Below, one piece after another: positions 7,436 to 15,456 of a DNA stretch of 64,000 bases; the first letter of the stretch is position 1, and each line of letters starts with the position of its first letter. The translations under genes were made by a program, and so were the position numbers. The notes under the pieces are model-generated. The model did no database searches and was not told the origin of the DNA. It saw only the letters and a list, made by a program, of their open reading frames with translations. Source of the DNA: Roseovarius bejariae (GTDB lineage Bacteria; Pseudomonadota; Alphaproteobacteria; Rhodobacterales; Rhodobacteraceae); assembly GCF_009669325.1 (NCBI RefSeq), contig NZ_SZWE01000001.1:992402-1056401 (forward strand), in the 5' to 3' direction.

Positions 7436-9478
7436 ATGAGGCACCCACTTGACCGTTTGCTGCGCCCCAAGTCGATCGCGGTTATTGGTGGCGGGGCCTG
7501 GTGTTCATCAGTCATTGAGCAATGCCGCAAGATAGGGTTTGCCGGGGAGATATGGCCGGTGCACCCAAAGCGGAACAAGGTTGGCGGGGTGGCGGCCTTT
7601 GCGCGGCTTGAAGACCTCCCGCAGGCACCGGACGCCAGTTTCATTGGCGTCAACAGACATGCGACCATCGAAACCGTACGCCTTCTGCGAGAAAAAGAGG
7701 CCGGGGGCGCGGTGTGCTTTGCCAGCGGGTTTCGAGAAGCGCAGGCCGAGACCGGCGACGGCGAGGGGTTGCAGGCGGCTCTGCTTGAGGCTGCGGGCGA
7801 AATGCCGATCATCGGGCCCAATTGCTATGGCGTCATCAACTATCTGGACCGCGCCCTTTTGTGGCCGGATCAGCATGGGGGAGTACCCGTTGACCGGGGG
7901 GTGGCAATCCTGACCCAAAGCTCGAACATCGCGATCAACCTGACCATGCAGGCACGTGGCTTGCCCTTGGCTTATGTGCTGACGGCGGGCAATCAGGCAC
8001 AGCAAGGCTTGGCCGAGCTGGGCCTTGCTGTATTGGCGGATGAGCGTGTCACGGCCCTGGGTTTGCACATCGAAGGGGTCGGCGATCTTCGCGCTTTCGA
8101 GCGTTTGGCGGCGGAGGCCAAACGTCTTGCCAAACCCATCGTGGCAATCAAGGCGGGCCGCTCGGATCAGGCCCGGGCGGCGGCAGTTTCCCATACTGCA
8201 TCGCTAACCGGAAGCGACACAGGGGCGCGGGCCTTGTTGGCGCGTTTGGGGATTGCGCAGGTAGAGAGCCTGCCCGCGTTGTTGGAGACCTTGAAGTTAA
8301 TACACTTTAACGGCGCTTTGTCCTCGAACAAGGTTGTGTCGCTGTCGTGTTCAGGAGGCGAGGCGAGCCTGATGGCGGACACGGCAGAAGGGCATGACGT
8401 TGTCTTCCCCTCCCTGACCCCGGCTCAGACCACACGGTTGCGCGAGGTTTTGGGGCCGATGGTGGCCCTCGCCAACCCATTGGATTATCACACTTTCATA
8501 TGGGATGACGTTCCCAAGATGGCCGATTGCTTCTCCGCCGCGCTTGATGGGGACGCCGCGATTGGCTGCTTGATCGTTGACTACCCAAGGGCGGATCGCT
8601 GTGACCGGGCAGCTTGGGAGTGTACGATTGAGGCGGGCGCACTGGCGGTCAAGGCCACGGGCAAACCGTTAATCATTGTTACCACTCTACCGGAGGCGCT
8701 ACCCGAGGATGTGACGGCACGGATCACATCGGCGGGGATGATCCCGATGCATGGGTTGGATGACACGCTCGGTGCGATCAGCAGGGCCGCCTGGCTTGGA
8801 CAGCAGAGCGATTCGTTAACGCCTGTGACCCGTCCGGGAGCGCCCTGCAACCTTGTCACGATAAGCGAAGCAGAGGCGAAAATGGTCTTGCAAAGCAAGG
8901 GCTTGCAGGTTCCCGAGTCGATCAGGGCCGAGCGCGCGGCGGCGCTTGCGGACTGTCTGGCCCATGTCTCCGGACCTGCGGTGATCAAGGCTGAAGGTCT
9001 GGCCCATAAAACCGAAGCTGGAGGCATCGTTTTCGTTGGCGAAGACACGGCGCAAGCCATTGAAACAGCATCAAAAATGCCCTGCCAATCATGGCTTGTG
9101 GAAGAGCGGATCGAGGACGCGGTGGCCGAGCTTCTGGTGGGTATCCTGCGCGACCCGGCGCATGGATTTGTCCTGACGATTGGAGCGGGGGGAACATGGA
9201 CGGAGCTTCTGCGAGACAGTACATCGCTTTTGTGTCCCGTGACGGGCGATGACATCCGTAACGCATTGACAAACTTGAAGATTTACCCACTCCTGACAGG
9301 CTATCGCGGCGCATCTGCCGCCAATGTCGACGCCATTGTCAGGGCGGTTCTGGCTATACAGAACTACGTCGTGGATCATGCAGGCGAGATCGAAGAGGTC
9401 GAGGTTAACCCTTTGCTGATCTGCCCGACCCGGGCGGTGGCGGTGGATGCCTTGATCAGGAAGGGAGAAGCGAGATGA
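7436..9478 (+). CDS. ADP-forming acyl-CoA synthetase (acetyl-CoA synthetase ADP-forming superfamily)
   Basis: 680 residues from the ATG at 7436, preceded by AGGAGG. Domains in order: CoA-binding Rossmann (about 1-130, with GPNCYG), succinyl-CoA-ligase-like domain carrying the SHTASLTGSD segment with the predicted phosphohistidine (about 245), and a C-terminal ATP-grasp domain (about 470-680, starting near ISEAEAKMVL). It should activate a carboxylate with ATP and CoA. Context suggests crotonobetaine, gamma-butyrobetaine or carnitine, replacing the AMP-forming CaiC of enterobacteria. Substrate is inferred. Its last codon overlaps caiD (ATGA). Confidence 0.87.
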   Translation: MRHPLDRLLRPKSIAVIGGGAWCSSVIEQCRKIGFAGEIWPVHPKRNKVGGVAAFARLEDLPQAPDASFIGVNRHATIETVRLLREKEAGGAVCFASGFREAQAETGDGEGLQAALLEAAGEMPIIGPNCYGVINYLDRALLWPDQHGGVPVDRGVAILTQSSNIAINLTMQARGLPLAYVLTAGNQAQQGLAELGLAVLADERVTALGLHIEGVGDLRAFERLAAEAKRLAKPIVAIKAGRSDQARAAAVSHTASLTGSDTGARALLARLGIAQVESLPALLETLKLIHFNGALSSNKVVSLSCSGGEASLMADTAEGHDVVFPSLTPAQTTRLREVLGPMVALANPLDYHTFIWDDVPKMADCFSAALDGDAAIGCLIVDYPRADRCDRAAWECTIEAGALAVKATGKPLIIVTTLPEALPEDVTARITSAGMIPMHGLDDTLGAISRAAWLGQQSDSLTPVTRPGAPCNLVTISEAEAKMVLQSKGLQVPESIRAERAAALADCLAHVSGPAVIKAEGLAHKTEAGGIVFVGEDTAQAIETASKMPCQSWLVEERIEDAVAELLVGILRDPAHGFVLTIGAGGTWTELLRDSTSLLCPVTGDDIRNALTNLKIYPLLTGYRGASAANVDAIVRAVLAIQNYVVDHAGEIEEVEVNPLLICPTRAVAVDALIRKGEAR

Positions 9479-10257
9479 GCGATGCGGTAAAGACAGAGCA
9501 ACGGGAGCATGTTCTGGAGGTGACACTGGACCGGCCCAAGGCCAATGCGATCGACCTGCAAACCAGCCGCGCGTTAGGAAATGTGTTTAAGGATTTCCGC
9601 GACAACCCGGAGCTTCGCGTGGCGATCATCACCGGCGCAGGGGAGAAATTTTTCTGTCCTGGCTGGGACTTGAAGGCCGCAGCGGAAGGCGACGCGGTAG
9701 ATGGCGATTATGGCGCCGGCGGTTTTGGCGGCTTGCAGGAGTTAAGGGGTCTTAACAAGCCGGTCATCGCGGCGGTGAACGGGATTTGCTGTGGTGGCGG
9801 TCTGGAATGGGCGCTTTCGGCGGATATCATCCTGTCGGCGGATCACGCACAATTCGCCTTGCCCGAGATCAGGTCGGGCACGGTGGCGGACGCGGCAAGT
9901 GTTAAGCTACCCAAGCGCATCCCCTATCACATCGCCATGGAAATGCTGCTGACAGGGCGATGGATCGAGGCCGAGGAGGCACATCGTTGGGGCATGGTGA
10001 ACCACCTGTATCCCTCTGATATTCTTATGGAAAAGGCACGCGAGATGGCCGACCTCCTGGCCAGTGGGCCGCCCTTGGTCTACGCCGCGATCAAGGAGAT
10101 CGTGCGCGAAGCCGAGGCGTTAACCTTTCAGGACGCGATGAACCGGATCACCAAGCGGCAATTCGGTTCGGTGGATGTGCTGTATGACTCGGAAGATCAG
10201 CTTGAGGGCGCCCGCGCCTTCGCCGAAAAACGCGATCCGGTCTGGAAGGGACGTTAA
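9475..10257 (+). CDS. caiD: Crotonobetainyl-CoA hydratase / carnitinyl-CoA dehydratase
   Basis: Crotonase-family protein of 260 residues that reads as a close relative of E. coli CaiD: LDRPKANAID near the start, AIITGAGEKFF, GWDLKAAAEG and the identical C-terminus FAEKRDPVWKGR. The two acidic residues expected in the active site are present as Glu111 (GGGLEWALSAD) and Glu131 (FALPEIRSG). It hydrates crotonobetainyl-CoA to L-carnitinyl-CoA, feeding the carnitine dehydrogenase branch of the same operon. It is last in the operon; repeats and a bidirectional terminator follow. Confidence 0.93.
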   Translation: MSDAVKTEQREHVLEVTLDRPKANAIDLQTSRALGNVFKDFRDNPELRVAIITGAGEKFFCPGWDLKAAAEGDAVDGDYGAGGFGGLQELRGLNKPVIAAVNGICCGGGLEWALSADIILSADHAQFALPEIRSGTVADAASVKLPKRIPYHIAMEMLLTGRWIEAEEAHRWGMVNHLYPSDILMEKAREMADLLASGPPLVYAAIKEIVREAEALTFQDAMNRITKRQFGSVDVLYDSEDQLEGARAFAEKRDPVWKGR

Positions 10258-10261
10258 CCTT

Positions 10262-10339
10262 CGTACGAGTCGTACGTTAACCATGGTTGTTTCGTACGAA
10301 AAGCGGCGGGGTTTGCGAGGTGAGCGTACGAGTCGTACG
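10262..10339. repeat. 78-bp intergenic palindromic element, copy A
   Basis: Bounded at each end by the same 15-base palindrome CGTACGAGTCGTACG (10262-10276 and 10325-10339), with a central TTTCGTACGAAA (10290-10301). Copy B at 26455-26532 has the same end sequences and the same internal spacing, while the sequence between the palindromes differs. This suggests a spacing-constrained site or a mobile palindromic repeat. Confidence 0.85.
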
Positions 10340-10510
10340 TTTTGTACGTCTGTTTTGTGCAGACATCGGGGCGACCTGCGGGGCCAGTGTACAATTTGTA
10401 CATAACGCCTGCCGCGCCAACCATTCTTTAACCCCTGCCTGTCATTCTGCCCCCCGCTAGATGAATTGCGCGAGGGTTTTGGACAGTGACAGTGGCCACC
10501 AGAACAGAAC

Positions 10511-10538
10511 AAAGGCCCCGGTGGGGACCGGGGCCTTT
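10511..10538. terminator. Bidirectional terminator, caiD / dctM
   Basis: Twelve-base-pair stem AAAGGCCCCGGT (10511-10522) with ACCGGGGCCTTT (10527-10538) and loop GGGG. A/T ends on both sides suit termination from both converging operons. Confidence 0.85.
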
Positions 10539-10575
10539 GGCGTGGCTTTACAAAGCCTTGGCGTGGTGTGTCGCG

Positions 10576-11952
10576 CTAGTTGGTTATGATCTCCGGCCCC
10601 ATGAAGGTATTGGGCAGGATGGTCGAGATCCAGGGCACATAGGTGATCAGGATCAGGAACACGAAGAGCACCGCAAGGAAGGGCAGCGCGGCACGCACCA
10701 CGCCCATCATCGGCATCCCCGCCACGCCCGAAGTGACGAAGAGATTGAGGCCCACCGGCGGGGTGATCATGCCGATTTCCATGTTGACCACCATGATGAT
10801 ACCCAGGTGAATCGGATCGATCCCCAGTTCGATCGCGATGGGAAACACCAGCGGTGCCACGATGACCAGCAGGCCCGATGGCTCCATGAATTGCCCACCG
10901 ATGAGCAGGATCACGTTGACAATCACGAGGAACATCACCGGCCCGAAGCCCGCCGAGAGCATCGCCGAGGCGATTTGCTGCGGGATTTGTTCATCGGTCA
11001 GCACGTGCTTGAGGATGAGCGCGTTGGCGATGACGAAAAGCAGCGTCACCGTCAGCTTGCCGGCCTCGAACAACGTGTGCTTGGTATCGGGGTGGAAGAA
11101 CGCCGTGATCAGGGCCTGCGGCTTTTTGAAAAGCGATGTGTTGCGCCCCTCGCCCTCGGTCGCCAGTGGGCCCATGTCCTTGTAGACGAAGCTGGCGATG
11201 AAGAAGGCATAGACAGCGGCCACGGCGGCGGCCTCGGTCGGGGTGAAGATACCGCCGTAAATGCCGCCAAGGATGATCACGATCAGGAACAGCCCCCACC
11301 CGGCCTCGCGCCCCGAGGCCCAGATTTCTCCCCAGCCTTGCCATTCGCCCTTGGGCATGTTGCGCAGGCGCGCCATGATGTAGATCGTGGTCATCAGCAT
11401 CAGCCCGGCCAGCAATCCGGGAATGACCCCGGCCAAGAACATGCGCCCGACCGATACCTCGACCGCCGCGGCATAGACCACCATCACGATCGACGGCGGA
11501 ATGAGAATCCCGAGCGTGCCCGCGTTGGCAATGACACCGGCGGCAAAGTCGCGGGTATAGCCCACCTGTCGCATCCCCGCGATGACGATGGAGCCAATGG
11601 CGACCACCGTGGCCGGGGACGAGCCGGACAGCGCGGCAAAAAGCATGCAGGCAAAGACCCCTGCAATCGCCAGCCCGCCATGCAGGTGCCCCACGCAGGC
11701 GATGGAAAACCGGATGATCCTCTGCGCCACGCCGCCGGTTGTCATGAAGCTGGACGCGAGGATGAAAAAGGGGATCGCCAGAAGGGTGAAATGCCCTTCG
11801 AAGGCTTCAAAAAGCGTTTGCGCGATGGAAGCCAGCGAGCTTTCCGAGAACCACAGAAGGAAAAGCGTGGACGACAGGCCCAGCGAAACCGCGATCGGCA
11901 CACCGACCAACAGCAGGCCGACGACCATGACAAAGAGAAGGACCACTTCCAT
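10576..11952 (-). CDS. dctM: TRAP dicarboxylate transporter, large membrane subunit
   Basis: 458-residue polytopic inner-membrane protein of the DctM family, the transport subunit driving Na+- or H+-coupled uptake of C4-dicarboxylates handed over by DctP. Visible hallmarks are the N-terminal glycine-rich hydrophobic stretch (LLLVGVPIAVSLGLSS), the AALSGSSPATVVAIGS segment near residue 110 and many predicted helices. Third gene of dctPQM; its ATG shares base 11952 with the end of dctQ, so translation is coupled. Confidence 0.93.
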   Translation of the reverse strand: MEVVLLFVMVVGLLLVGVPIAVSLGLSSTLFLLWFSESSLASIAQTLFEAFEGHFTLLAIPFFILASSFMTTGGVAQRIIRFSIACVGHLHGGLAIAGVFACMLFAALSGSSPATVVAIGSIVIAGMRQVGYTRDFAAGVIANAGTLGILIPPSIVMVVYAAAVEVSVGRMFLAGVIPGLLAGLMLMTTIYIMARLRNMPKGEWQGWGEIWASGREAGWGLFLIVIILGGIYGGIFTPTEAAAVAAVYAFFIASFVYKDMGPLATEGEGRNTSLFKKPQALITAFFHPDTKHTLFEAGKLTVTLLFVIANALILKHVLTDEQIPQQIASAMLSAGFGPVMFLVIVNVILLIGGQFMEPSGLLVIVAPLVFPIAIELGIDPIHLGIIMVVNMEIGMITPPVGLNLFVTSGVAGMPMMGVVRAALPFLAVLFVFLILITYVPWISTILPNTFMGPEIITN

Positions 11953-12629
11953 CAGTTTTGCCCTCCGTTGTCTTGTGCCTGGCCTGCGCGGGCCTCGTTC
12001 AAGTCGTCTTCGACCTCGTGGCTGGCCACGAGACGATCAGCCTGACCACTCAGGATGCGCAGGGCCGCCTGTGTAAAGCGGAAGACCAGCAGCGCCATGG
12101 AGACGGGCAGCACGATATAGGGAATGGCCTTGGGAATCTTCTCGTAGCTTTCGCCGTAGTTCAGCAGGTCTTCGAGAAAGCGCAGGGGGGCCACCATCGG
12201 GATGTCCTGCACCTCGTACCAGCCCTGTCCGCGGGCATTCCAATCGAACCCGGTTGGGAACCAGCGGCCCGTGGTGGGGGGCAGCTCGGCGAAGACGGCC
12301 CAGTAGTCATAAGCCCCCTTGAGCAGCAGGAGCGAGAACACCAGGCAGCAGCCCACCGAGAACAGGCCCATCGCCTTGCGCACCGGTGGAGCCACCATGT
12401 TGACAATGGCATCGACGCCAAGATGGGCGTGTTTCTTGACCGCATAGGAGGCGCCCAGAAGCACCAGCCAGCCGAACATGAACACGGTCAGTTCGAGTGC
12501 CCAAAGAATGTTTGAATTGAACAGGTATCGGGCGACGACATTGGCGAAGGTCACCACCGTCATCAGGCCCAGAAGCGCGGCGATGATCGTTTCCTCGATC
12601 CTGTCGCCGAATGTGCGTGCGGTTTGCAT
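11952..12629 (-). CDS. dctQ: TRAP dicarboxylate transporter, small membrane subunit
   Basis: 225 residues with four predicted membrane helices, the DctQ layout. It has an acidic/basic N-terminus (FGDRIEETIIAALLGLMT), the FNSNILWALELTVFMFGWL core and a longer-than-minimal loop between helices 3 and 4. It forms the membrane complex with DctM. It is separated from dctP by a stem-loop that should lower its expression relative to the binding protein. Confidence 0.92.
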   Translation of the reverse strand: MQTARTFGDRIEETIIAALLGLMTVVTFANVVARYLFNSNILWALELTVFMFGWLVLLGASYAVKKHAHLGVDAIVNMVAPPVRKAMGLFSVGCCLVFSLLLLKGAYDYWAVFAELPPTTGRWFPTGFDWNARGQGWYEVQDIPMVAPLRFLEDLLNYGESYEKIPKAIPYIVLPVSMALLVFRFTQAALRILSGQADRLVASHEVEDDLNEARAGQAQDNGGQN

Positions 12630-12656
12630 CTGTCCCCCTCCCGCGGATTGGGTGTG

Positions 12657-12689
12657 AAAAGGGCGGGCCCATTGCCACAGGCCCGCCCT
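12657..12689 (-). terminator. Intercistronic stem-loop after dctP
   Basis: On the minus strand AGGGCGGGC pairs with GCCCGCCCT, followed by TTTT (AAAA at 12657-12660 on the plus strand). It sits between dctP and dctQ and probably acts as a partial terminator or mRNA-stabilising hairpin giving excess binding protein. Confidence 0.8.
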
Positions 12690-12722
12690 GAATGCATCGG
12701 CGTCAGGTGACGCGCCCGCGAT

Positions 12723-13724
12723 TTACATGCTGGCGTTGATCTCTTGCGCCGCGTCGATGTTTTCCTGGCCGACGTCACCCTTGAACTGCTCCCAGACGGG
12801 CTTCATGGTTTCGACCCATTTGGCACGCTGATCGGCGTTCAGCTGGCGCACTTCGCCACCGGCGTCGATGATCGCCTGCTTGGCCTCCTGGTTGACCTTG
12901 GCCGACTCGCTGTTGCGGGTGGTGGTCACCTCGTCGAGGATGGTTAGGAATTGCTCGCGCACGTCCTCATCCAGACCATTGAGCCAGTCGATGTTGGTCA
13001 CGACGAGATAGTCGATGATGCCGTGGTTGGTCTCGGTGATACCGTCCTGCACCTCGAAGAACTTCTTGCCGTAGATGTTGGACCAGGTGTTTTCCTGCCC
13101 GTCCACAACGCCCTGTTGCAGCGCGCCGTAAACTTCGGAGAAGGCCATTTTCTGCGGGCTGCCGCCGATGGCTTCCATTTGGGCAACCAGCACGTCAGAG
13201 GATTGCACGCGGAACTTGAGGCCATTGGCATCCGACGGTTCGATCAGCGGCACGTTGGCCGACATCTGTTTCATGCCGTTGTGCCAGTAGGCCAGGCCTT
13301 GCAGGCCGCGGCGCTGCATGGAGTCCAGAAGCGCCTGACCGTTGTCGGAGGCCTGGAAGGCGTCCACGGCGTTGATGTCCTTGAACATGAACGGCAGGTC
13401 GAAGAGGCGGAATTTCTTGGTGAACTTCTCGAACTTCGACAGCGAGGGCGCGGCGAGCTGCACGTCGCCCTGAAGCATGGCTTCGAGCACCTTGTTGTCG
13501 TTGTAGAGGGTGGAGTTCGGGAAGACCTCCATGCACATCTTGCCGTCCATTTCCTCGTTCACACGCTTTTCCAGCAGCGAGGCGGCAATGCCCTTGGGGT
13601 GCTTGTCGGTGTTGGTAACGTGGCTGAACTTGACGACGATTTCGCCATCATCACAGGCGGCGGAAACGGCGGTGGCCGAAACGCTCATGGCCAGGGCCGC
13701 GGCAGCTGCGGTCAGGAATTTCAT
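12723..13724 (-). CDS. dctP: TRAP C4-dicarboxylate-binding periplasmic protein
   Basis: 333-residue periplasmic solute-binding protein with a Sec signal peptide (about residues 1-22, ending SATAVSA). The mature protein follows the Rhodobacter DctP pattern closely: VKFSHVTNTDKHPKG, VFPNSTLYND, FDLPFMFKD, YWHNGMKQMSAN and the QGVVDGQENTWSNIY segment with the conserved Arg just upstream (GLKFRVQSSD). It captures malate, succinate or fumarate for DctQM. Two palindromes that look like regulator sites lie 190-240 bp upstream. Confidence 0.95.
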   Translation of the reverse strand: MKFLTAAAAALAMSVSATAVSAACDDGEIVVKFSHVTNTDKHPKGIAASLLEKRVNEEMDGKMCMEVFPNSTLYNDNKVLEAMLQGDVQLAAPSLSKFEKFTKKFRLFDLPFMFKDINAVDAFQASDNGQALLDSMQRRGLQGLAYWHNGMKQMSANVPLIEPSDANGLKFRVQSSDVLVAQMEAIGGSPQKMAFSEVYGALQQGVVDGQENTWSNIYGKKFFEVQDGITETNHGIIDYLVVTNIDWLNGLDEDVREQFLTILDEVTTTRNSESAKVNQEAKQAIIDAGGEVRQLNADQRAKWVETMKPVWEQFKGDVGQENIDAAQEINASM

Positions 13725-13869
13725 ATTTGTCTCCTCCCATATCTTGAGACGTTGTAATCAGCGCCCTTTCGGCGCGACGCACAGAGATTTTCGCATGGCG
13801 GCTATTCGCTCAAGGCATAGCGATGAAAAAATGGGGAGTTTATAAAAAGCATTTATTTACAATGACATA

Positions 13870-13960
13870 CCCGCACTGCAATTGGGCCTGAGTGATGCTG
13901 CGAGGCGGCATTGTGCGGGATACCGCACGGGGATTGGCCGGCTTGTGCGAAAACCCGCAC
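13870..13960 (-). promoter_or_regulatory. Tandem GTGCG/CGCAC palindromes upstream of dctP
   Basis: Two inverted repeats: GTGCGG-N4-CCGCAC at 13913-13928 and GTGCGAAAACCCGCAC at 13945-13960. They lie 32 bp apart centre to centre (three helical turns), with a further half-site CCCGCAC at 13870-13876. Their place upstream of dctP, with a DctB/DctD-like system nearby, makes them likely activator sites. Binding is inferred. Confidence 0.65.
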
Positions 13961-13995
13961 AGCACACCCCGAGGATTTACGGGGCGAATCTGCGA

Positions 13996-15330
13996 TCAGG
14001 CGGATTTGCGACCCGGATGGATGGTTGCCACGCCAACCCCCGCAACCACCAGCCCGACAGCAATCAGGTCAACCCCAAGAACATTGCCCGCGTCCAGCCC
14101 GCTGAGCGCCATCATCACAAGTCCACCACATGTCATGAGTGCGCCGAACATGGCCTGCCACGGCCCGGGCAGGTTGGCGCCGGTGGCGCGGCTGCCTGCC
14201 TCGAACCGGACGAAGGCCAGCACAAGGGGGATGAGCAAGATCGCATAAATCGCCAGCCACAGGGGGCGCATGGCCCACCATGCGCCACTGCCGGGTTCCA
14301 GCCCCAGACCGAGACCGCCCAAGCCCTGCACCGCGACCACGACGGCGACGATCAGGGCCGTCATATGCCAAAGATAGATCGTCATGATCATCTGGTTGAG
14401 CAGGATCACCCAAGCCCATGGCCGGGCATGACGCAGCCATGCCGAAGCGGGGCCAGTGAGCAGAAGAATAGCGCCCACCTGTACGCTTCCCACGGCCAGC
14501 ATCGCGGTTGTCGGCGGTCTCGTGTTGGACATCTCGGCCCCCGGGACGCTGACCATGGCGACGGGAAAGCCGAAGTGCACGATCAGGGCGTAAAGCCACG
14601 CGGCCCCGAGCGCGATGAAGGCCAAGGCCCATGATTTGGGCCGCTTGGCTTGTTGCCACCAATAGCCCAGCTGGTGCATTCCGAGCCAGACAAAGCCATA
14701 GTTCGCCCAGCGCAGCCATTGTTGATCAAGGCCAAAGGCGATGGAGTCCACGGCAATGGCCCCGGCAAAGAGCAAGCCCACGGACCACATGCCAAGCCGC
14801 TCCCAAAGGCGGTAGGACAGCGGCACGGCCATTGTGATCATTATGTAGACGGCCAGAAACCAGATCGGCACAAGTGCGGCCTGCGAGGCCGCGCCGATGA
14901 GATCGGGCGAGACATCGAGGCGGGTGGCGACAAAAGCCGCCGCCGCCCAGACCAGCACCACCGGCACCGTGGGTTTCAGCAGCCGCGCCAGACGGGTGGC
15001 CGCCCATGTGCGCGCCTTTTCGGGGTCGCGCCGGGCAGAGGCCCAGGACAGGCCGTTGGAAAAGCCCCCCACGAAGAAGAACACCGGCATGACCTGAAAC
15101 AGCCATGTGACGTAGTGGGTCCAGCGTTGTTGGGACAGCAGGATGGTCAGATCGGCCTTTCCGTCACGCATGACGGCAGCCACCAAAAGCCAATGCCCCA
15201 AGATGACGAAGAGGATCGCGATAGCGCGATAGAGATCCACGGCGCGGTTACGGTTTTCGGGGGTACGCTCGGCGGCCCAGCGGGCAGCGGCGAGCATACC
15301 CTTGGGCATTGGATCGGGGGTGGAAACCAT
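13996..15330 (-). CDS. Acyltransferase-3 family membrane protein
   Basis: 444 residues with about ten predicted membrane helices. The N-terminal NRAVDLYRAIAILFVILGHW carries the conserved Arg and His of the acyltransferase-3 (OafA/NodX/OPG-modifying) family, followed by FFFVGGFSNG. Members transfer acetyl or succinyl groups from cytosolic donors to sugars or other extracytoplasmic acceptors. The substrate cannot be told here. It lies between the dctP control region and the kinase operon, with no partner gene, and ends against the dctP operator region. Confidence 0.8.
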   Translation of the reverse strand: MVSTPDPMPKGMLAAARWAAERTPENRNRAVDLYRAIAILFVILGHWLLVAAVMRDGKADLTILLSQQRWTHYVTWLFQVMPVFFFVGGFSNGLSWASARRDPEKARTWAATRLARLLKPTVPVVLVWAAAAFVATRLDVSPDLIGAASQAALVPIWFLAVYIMITMAVPLSYRLWERLGMWSVGLLFAGAIAVDSIAFGLDQQWLRWANYGFVWLGMHQLGYWWQQAKRPKSWALAFIALGAAWLYALIVHFGFPVAMVSVPGAEMSNTRPPTTAMLAVGSVQVGAILLLTGPASAWLRHARPWAWVILLNQMIMTIYLWHMTALIVAVVVAVQGLGGLGLGLEPGSGAWWAMRPLWLAIYAILLIPLVLAFVRFEAGSRATGANLPGPWQAMFGALMTCGGLVMMALSGLDAGNVLGVDLIAVGLVVAGVGVATIHPGRKSA

Positions 15331-15456
15331 GATGCTTGTGACCTGTCTGCTCGATCTGCGGCGGCCTTGGGGGTGCCTGTGGTTGTTTTTTGTGAATTGA
15401 TACTATCAGGACGGCAGCCGTGGGCCAAGAATATGATAATTTTGGGGTGGCGGGCG

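Larger units (their letters stand above)
10258..10575. other. 318-bp intergenic region with palindromic repeat element and terminator
   Basis: Between convergent caiD and dctM. It contains the 78-bp CGTACG element (10262-10339), a further single-centre palindrome TGTACAATTTGTACA at 10388-10402, and a terminator at 10511-10538. I see no credible gene. Confidence 0.8.

Noticed and set aside
10262-10402. CRISPR array or insertion-sequence ends
   Set aside because: Repeats are palindromic with unequal short spacers and there is no transposase or cas gene; better seen as an intergenic palindromic element.
10486-12045. 519-codon plus-strand frame opposite dctM
   Set aside because: Asp/His/Arg-rich translation typical of the strand opposite hydrophobic membrane helices.
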